From: Bacteroidia bacterium
GTDB lineage: Bacteria > Bacteroidota > Bacteroidia > Bacteroidales > UBA7960
Direction of reading: 5' to 3'
Assembly (NCBI GenBank): GCA_007695305.1
Contig: REEA01000129.1
Span: 1-48,379, forward strand
Length of the DNA: 48,379 nt
In this document: piece after piece, positions 24,965-33,857 of the stretch
Numbering within the stretch: position 1 is the first letter of the stretch
How the letters are laid out: the number at the start of each line of letters is the position of its first letter
Translations under genes and position numbers: made by a program
The notes under the pieces: generated by a model
The model's input: the letters and a program-made list of their open reading frames with translations, nothing else
Databases searched by the model: none
What the model was told of the DNA's origin: nothing

Positions 24965-25651
24965 TCATTTGATGGTCCAGTCAATTTCCTCCATATTTTG
25001 TGCTCTCAAAATACGATTTACTTCCGAAAAATGTTTGCAGCCTAAAAAACCTCTGGCCGCGGAAAAAGGGGAGGGGTGCGGGGCTTTCAACACATAATGC
25101 CTGGTGGCATCAATCATTTGCTCCTTTGCTTGTGCATAATTTCCCCAAAGTAAAAATATAAGACCTGATTTTTGTTCTGACAAGGTTCTTATAGCCGCGT
25201 TGGTAAAGGTTTCCCAGCCTTTGTTCTGATGTGATCCTGGTTGTCGCGCACGCACGGTAAGCGTGGCATTCAGCAACAATACACCGCGGTCAGCCCAGTC
25301 CTCCAGGTTGCCGTGCAGAGGCTCTGAAATGCCCAGGTCAGCCCTCAGTTCCTTGAAAATGTTGATCAGGGAAGGCGGCTTGGGGATACCCCTGTTTACC
25401 GAAAAACATAGTCCATGTGCCTGTCCCGGACCATGATATGGATCCTGCCCCAATAATACCACCTTTACCTTGTGGAAAGGTGTCCGGTTAAAGGCAGCAA
25501 AAATCCTGGATCCCGGCGGATAGATAGTGTACTTCTTTTTTTCCTCCAGTAAAAACTGTTTCAAATCATGGAAATAATCGGATTTGAATTCATCCTGCAA
25601 TACCTTCATCCAGCTTTCCTCAATAACGGGCTTCACTTCAGATTCACTCAT
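24965..25651 (-). CDS. ung: Uracil-DNA glycosylase, family 1
   Basis: This 228-residue enzyme removes uracil from DNA. The water-activating loop is VVLLGQDPYHGPGQAHGLCFSV, and the DNA-intercalation loop is APHPSPFSAARGFLG, where the usual HPSPLS has Phe in place of Leu; this changes the wedge residue. Other features are GVLLLNATLTVR and LIFLLWGNYAQAK. The ATG at 25651 (MSESEVKP) is preferred to the upstream TTG at 25678. It is located between rlmB and mpl on the same strand with gaps of 81 and 77 bases. Confidence 0.96.
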   Translation of the reverse strand: MSESEVKPVIEESWMKVLQDEFKSDYFHDLKQFLLEEKKKYTIYPPGSRIFAAFNRTPFHKVKVVLLGQDPYHGPGQAHGLCFSVNRGIPKPPSLINIFKELRADLGISEPLHGNLEDWADRGVLLLNATLTVRARQPGSHQNKGWETFTNAAIRTLSEQKSGLIFLLWGNYAQAKEQMIDATRHYVLKAPHPSPFSAARGFLGCKHFSEVNRILRAQNMEEIDWTIK

Positions 25652-25728
25652 TATTTTCGCTTTTTCAGGGTGTGTCAACTATTTATGAAAGTCCGTATTG
25701 TGCTGAGCAACGGATTTTCAGTGCTTAT

Positions 25729-27108
25729 TCAGTCGCCAGATTGATTTGCAAGTTTTTGAACAAAACCTGCCATGTCAAAACCACCGAAGCTTCCTGAACT
25801 CATAAAAAGAAAACAGGTATTTTGTGAAGGGCGGCTGTGTAAGATGTGACCAAGGCTTTCCTTGTCTGTTATCACATGCAAGCCCTTTTTATCAAACGCC
25901 CGCGCAACTTCTGACTTGTCAATCAGAGGCAGTCTTTTTAGTTCGAGGGCACGGGGACTGTAAAACACGATAGCTTCATCGGCTTTTTCCATGGTATCTT
26001 TATATTGAGGTAAAAAAGCCTTGTTCAGACTGCTATAGGTGTGCAATTCCATGCAAGCAACAATGGTTTTGCCTGTAAAATGAGACTTTACTGCTTCCAG
26101 GGTGGCACGAAGTTTCGACGGTGCATGCGCGAAATCTCTGATCACCAACACATTATCATCATTATAAAGAATTTCCAGGCGATTGCTGGCCCCCCTGAAA
26201 GACCCGGCATGTTTTCCAAAGGCTTCATCTTCTATACCAAGCTGTTGCAACACAAGTCGCGCAGCCTGAATATTCAGTAAGTTATGCCTGCCAAACAAAC
26301 CCACCGGAAAGTTGCCTCCCTCACTTAATATGGTGGTTTGCCCGTCTTGAACCACATAATCCGGAATGGTATACGGATACAGACAAATATCATCTCTTTG
26401 GATCTGTTGAACCAATGCCTTCACTGCAGGTTCATCGGCGCAATAAATCAACTTGCCGTTTTCCTCAATACAATCAATGAATGTTCTGAATTGGTCAAGG
26501 TAATGTTCATAGGTGGGAAAAACATTCATGTGGTCCCAGGCAATACCACTGATCACGGCAATGTGTGGCTTATAGACATGAAACTTGGGTCGGAGGTCTG
26601 TCGGCCCGCTGGGATACTCATCACCTTCCATTATCATAAATGGTACATCATCTGAAAGCCTGACCATCACATCAAAGCCCTCCAACTGCGCACCCACCAT
26701 ATAATCGGTCTTCATATCCAGATTTTTCATGATATGCAAAATAATGGACGTGATGGTTGTTTTTCCATGACTGCCTCCGATCACAACCCGTGTCTTTTCC
26801 CTGGCATGCTCGTAAAGATATTCCGGAAAAGAATATACAGGAATACCCAGCTGCTTGGCTTTTAACAACTCCGGATTGTCAGGCTTGGCATGCATGCCGG
26901 CAATAACTGCATCCAGCCCCGGATGAATATTTTCCGTAAACCAACCGGTTTTTTCCGGGAACAGACCATACATACGTAAACGCTTCCCCGAAGGATCAAA
27001 TATTTCATCATCCGACCCGGTTACCACTTCTCCCTTTTTATGGAGTGCAATGGCCAGGTTATGCATGGCACTGCCACCTATGGCGATAAAATGGATATGT
27101 TTTTTCAT
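25729..27108 (-). CDS. mpl: UDP-N-acetylmuramate:L-Ala-gamma-D-Glu-meso-DAP ligase (Mpl)
   Basis: This 459-residue Mur-ligase-family protein reattaches recycled tripeptide to UDP-MurNAc. The N-terminal domain begins HIHFIAIGGSAMHNLAIALH, the ATP loop is VVIGGSHGKTTITSIIL, and EGDEYPSGPTDLRPKF and SGIAWDHMNVFPTYEHY follow; the last third carries FRGASNRLEIL and DFAHAPSKLRATLEA. The IGGSAMH in place of the MurC-type IGGIGMS and the EGDEYPS context indicate Mpl rather than MurC. The ATG at 27108 is chosen over GTG 27129 and ATG 27126 because it puts the dinucleotide-fold strand a few residues from the start. Confidence 0.93.
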   Translation of the reverse strand: MKKHIHFIAIGGSAMHNLAIALHKKGEVVTGSDDEIFDPSGKRLRMYGLFPEKTGWFTENIHPGLDAVIAGMHAKPDNPELLKAKQLGIPVYSFPEYLYEHAREKTRVVIGGSHGKTTITSIILHIMKNLDMKTDYMVGAQLEGFDVMVRLSDDVPFMIMEGDEYPSGPTDLRPKFHVYKPHIAVISGIAWDHMNVFPTYEHYLDQFRTFIDCIEENGKLIYCADEPAVKALVQQIQRDDICLYPYTIPDYVVQDGQTTILSEGGNFPVGLFGRHNLLNIQAARLVLQQLGIEDEAFGKHAGSFRGASNRLEILYNDDNVLVIRDFAHAPSKLRATLEAVKSHFTGKTIVACMELHTYSSLNKAFLPQYKDTMEKADEAIVFYSPRALELKRLPLIDKSEVARAFDKKGLHVITDKESLGHILHSRPSQNTCFLFMSSGSFGGFDMAGFVQKLANQSGD

Positions 27109-27224
27109 TTGCTTATTTATGCGCATCACACAGATATCCTATGTTGCACGTGCTAAAATAAATTTCCCGAAAAATCGTAAAATTAAGGATTTTTTGCCGG
27201 TGCTCCCTGATTTTATATGTGAAC

Positions 27225-27254
27225 TTGCATGAAAGGATTGTTTTTGTAATTTTG
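27225..27254 (+). promoter_or_regulatory. Bacteroidota promoter of the MBL-cysH operon
   Basis: TTG at 27225-27227, a 19-base spacer and TAATTTTG at 27247-27254 match the consensus. The start near 27260 leaves a leader of about 104 bases before the ATG at 27364; nothing recognisable as a riboswitch was seen in it. Confidence 0.6.
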
Positions 27255-27363
27255 CAATTGTACAAAAGCCTTGGTGTGGCATTATTCCGGAAAATATATT
27301 GTTGGGAATCACCCTCTCCGGGGTACCTTGCCAAGAAGTATTAATCTAACTAAATGCTTATAT

Positions 27364-28203
27364 ATGAAGTTGTTTCCAGTGGTAGCAGAGAATTTCAAAT
27401 TGGACGGCGGTGCTTGTTTTGGTGTTGTTCCAAAAACAATCTGGGAAAAGTATGTGCAGGCTGATGAGAACAATATGATTCCCCTGGCATCACGCTGCCT
27501 TTTAGCCGATACGGGCGACAGACGCATCCTTGTAGATGTGGGAATGGGGGATAAACAAAGCGAAAAATTCTTTAGCTTTTACCACCTTTTTGGTGATGAC
27601 AGCCTTGAGAAATCTCTCGCAGCTCACGGTTATACACCGGAAGATATTACAGACGTGATCCTGACACATTTGCACTTCGATCATGTGGGAGGTGCCGTAA
27701 AATGGGCTGAAGACGGAAAAACCCCTTTACTTACATTTCCCAATGCCACATATTATTGCTCCAAGCTTCAGTGGGATACCGCAATGGAGCCAAATCCACG
27801 TGAAAAAGCCTCCTATTTTATGGAAAACCTGCTACCTTTATATGATAGCGGACATCTTGAATTTATCCATGAAAATGGCCCTTTTTGTGATGGCGTGTAC
27901 CTGGAGATAAAACATGGTCACACCCTGGGACAGGTGGTACCAATATTTGACTATAAAGGCAGGAAAGTAGTATTTATGGCTGACTTTATTGCATCTGTAG
28001 GGAATATCCCCCTGGCTTACATTCCAAGCTTTGATATTGACCCGGTTGTGTCAATGCAGGAAAAGGAAGAGTTTCTGAACAGGGCGGTAGCAGATAACTA
28101 TGTATTGTTTTTTGAACATGATTATGACAATGAATGCTGCACAGTAAAAGATACCCCAAAAGGCGTTCGGGCAGCGGATATATTAACCCTCGACCGACTC
28201 TGA
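27364..28203 (+). CDS. MBL-fold metallo-hydrolase
   Basis: This 279-residue protein is a metallo-beta-lactamase-fold hydrolase. The metal motif is TLTHLHFDHVGG-like (VILTHLHFDHVGG), with downstream ligands in KHGHTLGQVVPIF, VVFMADFIAS and FFEHDYDNE, as in the lactonase/alkylsulfatase-like group. The ATG at 27364 (MKLFPVV) is chosen; the open frame begins 31 codons earlier at TTG but that extension has no family counterpart. It ends 26 bases before the APS/PAPS reductase gene, so it may be part of the same sulfur-related transcript. Substrate unknown. Confidence 0.85.
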   Translation: MKLFPVVAENFKLDGGACFGVVPKTIWEKYVQADENNMIPLASRCLLADTGDRRILVDVGMGDKQSEKFFSFYHLFGDDSLEKSLAAHGYTPEDITDVILTHLHFDHVGGAVKWAEDGKTPLLTFPNATYYCSKLQWDTAMEPNPREKASYFMENLLPLYDSGHLEFIHENGPFCDGVYLEIKHGHTLGQVVPIFDYKGRKVVFMADFIASVGNIPLAYIPSFDIDPVVSMQEKEEFLNRAVADNYVLFFEHDYDNECCTVKDTPKGVRAADILTLDRL

Positions 28204-28229
28204 GCATTCACATTTTGTCAATTATACCC

Positions 28230-28946
28230 ATGCCTATGGAAGACAAAGCAATCGACTATCACCAGCGTTTCACAAAAATGACCCCTGAGGAAATCCTCTC
28301 GTGGGTACTCCAACAGCATCCCGGTAAAGCGGTTTTCTCAAGCAGCATGGGCGCTGAAGACCAGGTCATCACCCACATGCTCTGCGGCATTACCTCTAAA
28401 CCTTCCATTTTTACCCTTGATACCGGTCGCTTGTTTTATGAAACTTACGATCTCATTGATAAAACCAACAAAAGATACGGTATCATAATTAAGGTTATGT
28501 TTCCCGACGCCGGACAGGTAGAGAAGATGGTTAATGAAAAAGGTATCAATTTGTTTTATGATAGTGTCGAAAACCGGAAACTATGTTGTAATGTCAGGAA
28601 GATCGAACCTCTGAAACGAGCCCTTAAGGGTAATGATATCTGGATCACCGGTTTGAGGAGCGATCAGTCTCTCACACGAAATGGCATGCCATACGCGCAA
28701 TGGGATGCCGGGAATAATATTTTAAAAGTCAATCCCCTGTTAAACTGGTCTGAAGATCAGGTATGGGATTATATACATGCACACAAGGTTCCTTACAACA
28801 CTTTGCATGACAAAGGTTACCCGAGCCTTGGTTGTAAACCCTGCACCCGGGCCATTGAGCCGGGCGAAGATATACGGGCAGGACGCTGGTGGTGGGAACA
28901 ACCCGAAACCAAAGAGTGCGGACTACACCAAAGCCGCCGGAAATAA
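28230..28946 (+). CDS. cysH: Adenylyl-/phosphoadenylyl-sulfate reductase (4Fe-4S type)
   Basis: This 238-residue enzyme reduces activated sulfate to sulfite in assimilation. The adenylylsulfate-binding PP-loop is FSSSMGAEDQVITHML; the cluster cysteines are the pairs in LCCNVRKIEPLKRAL and SLGCKPCTRAI, and the catalytic cysteine is in the tail TKECGLHQSRRK. The presence of the CC and CxxC pairs marks the [4Fe-4S] form that prefers APS. Other signatures are TGLRSDQSLTR and EDIRAGRWWWE. The ATG at 28230 is preferred to the frame start at 28134, which lies inside the MBL gene. No other sulfate-assimilation gene is in the window. Confidence 0.92.
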   Translation: MPMEDKAIDYHQRFTKMTPEEILSWVLQQHPGKAVFSSSMGAEDQVITHMLCGITSKPSIFTLDTGRLFYETYDLIDKTNKRYGIIIKVMFPDAGQVEKMVNEKGINLFYDSVENRKLCCNVRKIEPLKRALKGNDIWITGLRSDQSLTRNGMPYAQWDAGNNILKVNPLLNWSEDQVWDYIHAHKVPYNTLHDKGYPSLGCKPCTRAIEPGEDIRAGRWWWEQPETKECGLHQSRRK

Positions 28947-28980
28947 CACATAGCTATCAAAAAGCAAACCGGTTCAGGGA

Positions 28981-29763
28981 TTATTTTGGGGGTATCAGAT
29001 CGTTTTCAACCATCACGCCTCCATCTGCAGTAACTATACTTCCTGTAATCCAGGAAGCATCTTCTGACAGGAGAAATCTTACCACATTGGATATATCTTC
29101 CGGCTTGCCAATACGGCCGATAGGATAGCGCTTCTGAGCCCCGGTAAGCATTTCCTCATATGCTGCCTTGTTTTCGATCACTTTATTATCCAAATGTATA
29201 TGGGTGCGGACAAGCCCGGGATTAACAGAATTCACACGAATATTGTATGGTCCCAGGTCGCCGGCCAGAAAACGGGTCAGCATGTCAAGGCCTGCCTTTG
29301 ATACCGAGTAAGCAACGCTGGTTCCGGGTTTTAATCCGGCCACCGACGAAATGTTCACAATGGATGCACCTCCGGCTTTGCGCATAAGTGGCAACAAGGT
29401 TTTGGTAAGTATATAGGGTCCGGTGAGATTCACATCAAGGGTGAATTGCCAGTCATCAACGCTAATGGTTTCAATGGTGCCCTTGGTAAGGACCCCGGCA
29501 TTGTTTACCAGGCCATGGAGCATACCATATTGTTCTGTCAGGTAATCATACACACGCGCAGCATCTTCCTGCCGGGAGATATCACCGGTAATAAAATCTA
29601 TATCCCTCGCCAGATCAGGCATTTCCACCATTGCACGCTCAATCTTTTCGGGGCTTCTGCTTAGGGATACAACCCGGTGACCCTCTTTAATAAGATCTGA
29701 TGCAATGGCCAATCCAATACCGGAGCTGCCACCACTGATCAAAAAAACTTTCTTTTCCATCAT
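28981..29763 (-). CDS. Short-chain dehydrogenase/reductase
   Basis: This 260-residue SDR has the classical cofactor motif FLISGGSSGIGLAIA, the structural LVNNAGVLTKG, the catalytic serine in IVNISSVAG and the Tyr/Lys pair in VAYSVSKAGLDML. It binds NAD(P)H and reduces or oxidises a small carbonyl or alcohol; sequence alone does not name the substrate. Two adjacent ATGs (29763, 29760) are the likely start, whereas the frame also opens at a TTG (29784). It is convergent with cysH, with 34 bases between stops. Confidence 0.92.
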   Translation of the reverse strand: MMEKKVFLISGGSSGIGLAIASDLIKEGHRVVSLSRSPEKIERAMVEMPDLARDIDFITGDISRQEDAARVYDYLTEQYGMLHGLVNNAGVLTKGTIETISVDDWQFTLDVNLTGPYILTKTLLPLMRKAGGASIVNISSVAGLKPGTSVAYSVSKAGLDMLTRFLAGDLGPYNIRVNSVNPGLVRTHIHLDNKVIENKAAYEEMLTGAQKRYPIGRIGKPEDISNVVRFLLSEDASWITGSIVTADGGVMVENDLIPPK

Positions 29764-29883
29764 GTAATCTATTTTATGATTCAACGAGCTTCATACAAAA
29801 AGCTTACTAAAAAATAAACAGCAGGAGTTAATGATTGTTTGGATGAACAAGGATGATTTTGCCGGACATTCAAACCGTCGTTG

Positions 29884-30810
29884 TTACTTTTTAGCCAATG
29901 ATTTGAAATGCAGTATTATATCTACTTTCTCCTCCAGCGATAGTTTACCCTCAATCCAGTGAATTTTCGTTCCTTTTTTTTCCATACGACGGAACCAGGT
30001 CATCTGCCGTTTGGCAAACTGGTGAATGGCTGTATTTAAAGCATTAAACATCTCGCTATAAGAGATCTGACCGTTGACATACTGCGTGAGATAGCGATAC
30101 TCAAGGCCGTAAAAGGATAATTGCTCCGGTTTGATGCCGCTGCTAAGCAGCTTTTTTACCTCATCAATCATTCCTTCTGCAAGTCTTTGCTCCAGGCGCC
30201 GGGTAATTCGTTCTCGTATAACGTTGCGGGGGTATGCAATGGCAAAAACCACGGGCAGAAATACCGGGTAGTTTTGAACTTCATGCATATGCTCATTTTC
30301 ATAGACAGCGATTTCAATGGCGCGTATCAACCTTTTTCTGTCTCCGGTATCTGTGATATTATGCGGTGGACGCAGTTTGCTCAGCATAGCGGTCAGGGTC
30401 TCCATGGGCAATTGACTCAGTTTTGCTCTTAAAACAGGATCTTCAGGCACTTTTTTCATCCGGTAACCTTTTATGGCAGCTTCAACATAGAGGCCGGTAC
30501 CTCCACACAATACAGCCTGCTTTTTCCGTCCGGCGATGTCTGCAAAAGCCCTGGAAAAGTCCTGCTGATATTCATATACATTGTATTCATAACCGGGTTC
30601 TGCTATGTCGATCAGGTGATAGGGAACCTGTTTCCCATCAACAATAAAATCATCCAGATCCTTTCCAGTACCCAGATCCATACCACGGTATACCTGCCGG
30701 GAATCAGCACTGATGACTTCACCGTTAAGCGTTGACGCTACATGCGCCGCCACAATGGTTTTTCCACTTGCTGTGGGACCGGTAATAACAGGTAGTATGG
30801 GTTTAGACAT
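29884..30810 (-). CDS. miaA: tRNA dimethylallyltransferase
   Basis: This 308-residue enzyme adds the isopentenyl group to A37 of tRNAs that read codons starting with U. It has the P-loop VITGPTASGKTIVAA, the DSRQVYRGMDLGTGK motif, and the C-terminal IHQFAKRQMTWFRR motif. The likely start is the ATG at 30810 (MSKPILP), which overlaps the stop of the glycosyltransferase by 8 bases; ATG 30825 is the alternative. It ends before a 120-base gap to the SDR gene. Confidence 0.95.
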   Translation of the reverse strand: MSKPILPVITGPTASGKTIVAAHVASTLNGEVISADSRQVYRGMDLGTGKDLDDFIVDGKQVPYHLIDIAEPGYEYNVYEYQQDFSRAFADIAGRKKQAVLCGGTGLYVEAAIKGYRMKKVPEDPVLRAKLSQLPMETLTAMLSKLRPPHNITDTGDRKRLIRAIEIAVYENEHMHEVQNYPVFLPVVFAIAYPRNVIRERITRRLEQRLAEGMIDEVKKLLSSGIKPEQLSFYGLEYRYLTQYVNGQISYSEMFNALNTAIHQFAKRQMTWFRRMEKKGTKIHWIEGKLSLEEKVDIILHFKSLAKK

Positions 30811-32092
30811 GTTTGTTTGCGTCATTTCTCTGATATGAACGTTCAATCTCCATCAATGAATTTCGCAGCTGATCAAGCAGCAGAACGGGAGCCGTATGGA
30901 AACCAAATCGGCTGAAAAACTCTTTTTGGGGCTCCGGGGCTGTTTGCTTTTCCCGGTCAGAAACAGAAAGCTCCCGGATAAGCCCGGGATAATACTCTTT
31001 GAGAAAACCTTCCAGATGCTTTTCATCACTCTGTGGTAATTGTTTTTGTTCTGATTTCAGAAACTGTAATACCCTGAGTCCATCCACTTTCTGGTGAGAC
31101 GCCTGGATGAACTGTTCTTTTGAACCGGCATTTTTTCGCAATGCCGCGAATGGATCATCTTCCCTGAACTGCTTGCGTAAGAAATCAGCCATTGGAAAAT
31201 CTGAATATCCTGCATACAATTGAGAAAAATGATCGTATGAGGTTTTTACACGGTCAAAGAGGTAGTGACTGTAAATGGGATAACTATCCCATTCACCTTG
31301 GCTTCCTTTGATTAAGGCAGGGCCTGTTCCGAAAAACACCCTGTCGGAATACCTGGTTGCCGGGTACATCAAATGGGTATTATCATTGCATATCCAGCCT
31401 GTTTTCCTGAGTTTTTGCAAAAAATAAAAATCTTCGCCGCTTTTTTTAGCGGTGATGCCACCTATGGTTCGGTAGGCGTTTACAGGGAGTGCCATTGACG
31501 AACCGATGGCCGTAAAACTGTAGGGCGAACCGATACGCCACATATTGATGGCATAATAGCGCATGTAGATCTCATAACGCAACATGGCCCTGTCAAGACG
31601 CTCATCGCCGGTAAGTCTGTGGTAATAGGGGTTCGAAAGGGCAAGCGCATGGCGTTGGGTTTTAAAGCACTCATACACTGAAAGGGTATATCCCGGATCA
31701 AAAAGACTGTCGGCATCCATGCTGATCATCACATCACCGGGGTTGGCCTCACTGCTGATGACATCCATCAGCACTTTGCGCGCTTGTCCAACACCAAAAT
31801 GCTTGCCCTGCCAACCTTTACCCCGGCTGCTGCAATCGATGACCCGCAGTTTTTTGCACTGCTTTGCCTCGAGGTAAGCCAGCGTTTCCCGGTTGTTCAG
31901 GCAAATTTCTTGCTTTTGCGGATCATCCCACCATGAATCAGGCTGATTCACACAAACCAGGATACGCAGATATTCAGTAGGTTCTTCCAGCAAAAGATCG
32001 ATGGTACGAGGCAACCAGGCGGCCTCATTCATGGCCGGAATCGCAACGTATATGGTACCATTTTGCATGATAAAGTCTTGTCCGGTAATCAT
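30803..32092 (-). CDS. Family 2-like glycosyltransferase
   Basis: This 429-residue protein starts with the GT-A nucleotide-sugar fold: IYVAIPAMNEAAWLPRTIDLLL, then RVIDCSSRGKGWQGKHFG and the metal-binding VMISMDADSLFDPGY, an equivalent of DxD. The C-terminal 150 residues are helical and not typical of well-known GT2 members. No membrane helix is obvious. The acceptor and donor are unknown. Two starts are possible (32092 or ATG 32068, MQNGTIY). It overlaps miaA and is 50 bases from the DUF4199 gene. Confidence 0.8.
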   Translation of the reverse strand: MITGQDFIMQNGTIYVAIPAMNEAAWLPRTIDLLLEEPTEYLRILVCVNQPDSWWDDPQKQEICLNNRETLAYLEAKQCKKLRVIDCSSRGKGWQGKHFGVGQARKVLMDVISSEANPGDVMISMDADSLFDPGYTLSVYECFKTQRHALALSNPYYHRLTGDERLDRAMLRYEIYMRYYAINMWRIGSPYSFTAIGSSMALPVNAYRTIGGITAKKSGEDFYFLQKLRKTGWICNDNTHLMYPATRYSDRVFFGTGPALIKGSQGEWDSYPIYSHYLFDRVKTSYDHFSQLYAGYSDFPMADFLRKQFREDDPFAALRKNAGSKEQFIQASHQKVDGLRVLQFLKSEQKQLPQSDEKHLEGFLKEYYPGLIRELSVSDREKQTAPEPQKEFFSRFGFHTAPVLLLDQLRNSLMEIERSYQRNDANKHV

Positions 32093-32142
32093 GTGTCATG
32101 TTTACCGGTATAAGAAAAAATTATTACAGCGTCAGTGAAAGA

Positions 32143-32673
32143 TTACATCTCCGGTAAGGGCTCTTTCTTTTTCAAAAATGCCGATGTGATCAATGAAAGA
32201 ATAAAGCCGAGAAATGTGTTTCCAAAAATACCGGAAAACAAAAACACAATCGGATGCACGAACCGTCTGGCAAAATTCAACTGCTCATCGGTTGCATTAG
32301 GTGCTCTTTCCAACATTTGCTGTTCGGCAATATTTCTGAGCGTTTCCAAGGCATCGGGTGCGAGAAAGCTGAAAAATATGTAGCTGAAAACACCTGAAAC
32401 AACGCCGGCTACCAGGGATAACAGCGTACCAAAACCCAGGGCCTGACCATAAGAAATAAAACCTCCGGATTGCTCGTCACGGAATTTAATGGTACCGAAA
32501 ATAATACCTGCAAGCAAAACCAGGTAACCAATATATTGTACCCAGGTTATGGTATACAGGTTAAACATATAAGTGATCAGGCCCAGGATGATCAGCCCGA
32601 TACCGGTAAGTAAACCATAGGTGAGTGCCTGTTTAAACATTCCTCCTTTTTTTGAAACCTCTTGATTTTCCAT
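32143..32673 (-). CDS. DUF4199 integral membrane protein
   Basis: This 176-residue protein has four predicted membrane helices (about 15-37, 42-62, 72-98 and 140-165) and the DUF4199 pattern, with GFISYGQALGFGTLLSLVAGVVSGVFSYIF in the third segment region. DUF4199 is found almost only in Bacteroidota and has no known function. It is expressed divergently from the SRP RNA and the fsa gene, with a clear -7 element in the shared region. Confidence 0.85.
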   Translation of the reverse strand: MENQEVSKKGGMFKQALTYGLLTGIGLIILGLITYMFNLYTITWVQYIGYLVLLAGIIFGTIKFRDEQSGGFISYGQALGFGTLLSLVAGVVSGVFSYIFFSFLAPDALETLRNIAEQQMLERAPNATDEQLNFARRFVHPIVFLFSGIFGNTFLGFILSLITSAFLKKKEPLPEM

Positions 32674-32714
32674 AGTTATACTGTTTTGTAAGACATGATA
32701 AGTAAAACCTAAAA

Positions 32715-32722
32715 CAAAGTTA
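32715..32722 (-). promoter_or_regulatory. -7 element of the DUF4199 gene
   Basis: On the minus strand TAACTTTG (32722-32715) matches TAnnTTTG exactly, about 42 bases ahead of the ATG at 32673. A suitably spaced TTTG is not seen. Confidence 0.45.
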
Positions 32723-32785
32723 TAAATTAAATCGGCTGTTTTGCTTTTTCCATATTATTTTTGTGAAAGGAAGCGGGATTTTTGC

Positions 32786-32793
32786 TATTTTTG
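32786..32793 (+). promoter_or_regulatory. -7 element of the SRP RNA gene
   Basis: TATTTTTG at 32786-32793 matches the -7 consensus exactly and lies a few bases before the predicted 5' end of the SRP RNA. A TTTG at 32760-32763 is a possible -33 element at a spacing of 22 bases. Confidence 0.6.
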
Positions 32794-32796
32794 CAC

Positions 32797-32894
32797 CGGG
32801 TAAGTCTGGTACGACCAGCTCCCGCTGAATTCCCCCAGGACCGGAAGGTAGCAAGGGTAAGCGGTCGTAGCGGTGCGATATCAGGTCTTACCCT
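32797..32894 (+). ncRNA. ffs: Bacterial small SRP RNA (4.5S)
   Basis: The central hairpin contains the conserved SRP54/Ffh-binding core (ccaggaccggaaggtagcaa with the GGAA tetraloop and asymmetric loop), followed by agggtaagcggt. The ends pair as gggtaag (32798-32804) with cttaccc (32887-32893). The length of about 98 bases suits the short bacterial form without Alu domain. A T-rich stretch (ttctttttt) follows at once and completes a terminator. A perfect -7 element precedes the 5' end. The RNA guides membrane proteins to the Sec translocon with Ffh. Confidence 0.95.
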
Positions 32895-32984
32895 TCTTTT
32901 TTGGCAAAGGACACTTTTTTGGTTTTAATGCCCGGAGCCAAACAACCCGGATAAACATTTCTAATAACAATTAAATACAAAAAA

Positions 32985-33635
32985 ATGAAATTTTTCATAG
33001 ATACAGCCAACCTGGATCAGATCCGGGAAGCTATGGATCTTGGCATTCTCGACGGGGTTACCACCAACCCTTCGCTGATGGCCAAAGAAGGAATACGCGG
33101 TGATGAAAACATTCGGCGTCATTATGTGGAAATCTGTCAAATTGTTGAGGGCGATGTGAGTGCAGAAGTGATCGCCACCGACTTTGAAGGGATGATCAGG
33201 GAGGGAGAAGCATTGGCCGCCCTGCACCCTCAAATTGTGGTTAAAATACCAATGATCAAAGATGGAGTAAAGGCGATCAAATATCTCTCTTCCAAAGGTA
33301 TCAAAACAAATTGCACACTGGTATTTTCTGCAGGACAGGCAATACTGGCTGCCAAGGCAGGAGCCACCTACGTGTCACCATTCATCGGACGGCTGGATGA
33401 TATTTCCACGGAAGGTGTGGAGCTGGTTGCACAAATCGTGGACATTTACCGTTATTATGATTTTGAAACGCAGGTACTCGCTGCAAGTATCAGGCATACA
33501 ATGCACATCATTCAATGTGCCGAAGCCGGCGCCGATGTGGTTACCTGTCCGTTACAACCCATTCTCGGGCTGCTCAACCATCCCCTCACCGATAGCGGCC
33601 TCGAGAAATTTCTTGCAGATCATAAAAAAGCATGA
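32985..33635 (+). CDS. Transaldolase-like fructose-6-phosphate aldolase
   Basis: This 216-residue (beta/alpha)8 protein belongs to the short transaldolase/FSA family. The start MKFFIDTANLDQIREAMDLG and DGVTTNPSLMAKEG are family signatures, and the Schiff-base lysine is in VVKIPMIKDGVKAI. Others are TNCTLVFSAGQA and YVSPFIGRLDDIS. Bacterial members of this length are annotated as transaldolase or as fructose-6-phosphate aldolase; the distinction needs assay. It lies downstream of the SRP RNA. Confidence 0.93.
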   Translation: MKFFIDTANLDQIREAMDLGILDGVTTNPSLMAKEGIRGDENIRRHYVEICQIVEGDVSAEVIATDFEGMIREGEALAALHPQIVVKIPMIKDGVKAIKYLSSKGIKTNCTLVFSAGQAILAAKAGATYVSPFIGRLDDISTEGVELVAQIVDIYRYYDFETQVLAASIRHTMHIIQCAEAGADVVTCPLQPILGLLNHPLTDSGLEKFLADHKKA

Positions 33636-33720
33636 TCTCAGCAGATTTTCAGATGTTTGAAGGCCGAAGTGCATGGCAGCATCATAGCGTGCTCCAATTG
33701 GTTTTTTTGTGGTAACTTCG

Positions 33721-33728
33721 CAAAGGTA
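33721..33728 (-). promoter_or_regulatory. Antisense -7-like element in the fsa-nfeD gap
   Basis: On the minus strand TACCTTTG (33728-33721) matches TAnnTTTG and a TTTG lies upstream at 33748-33745, but the spacing of 16 bases is short. If active, transcription would run toward the 3' end of the transaldolase-like gene as antisense RNA. This is a motif match only. Confidence 0.2.
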
Positions 33729-33857
33729 TAAACATGCAAGGTCGCAAATGAAGCGAAAAGTGGCGAGAAGCACTTGGTTGTATTGTGCGGCAAGCAGTAA
33801 ATGCATGTAAAACTTTTGATCATTAGACATTTTCACATTTTCACAAAGTAAACATAA

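Noticed and set aside
33552-33836. 94-residue minus-strand frame across the end of the transaldolase-like gene, with a -7-like motif
   Set aside because: It overlaps a well-supported gene on the other strand, its start has no clear signal, and its sequence has no recognisable fold. The -7 motif is listed at low confidence only.
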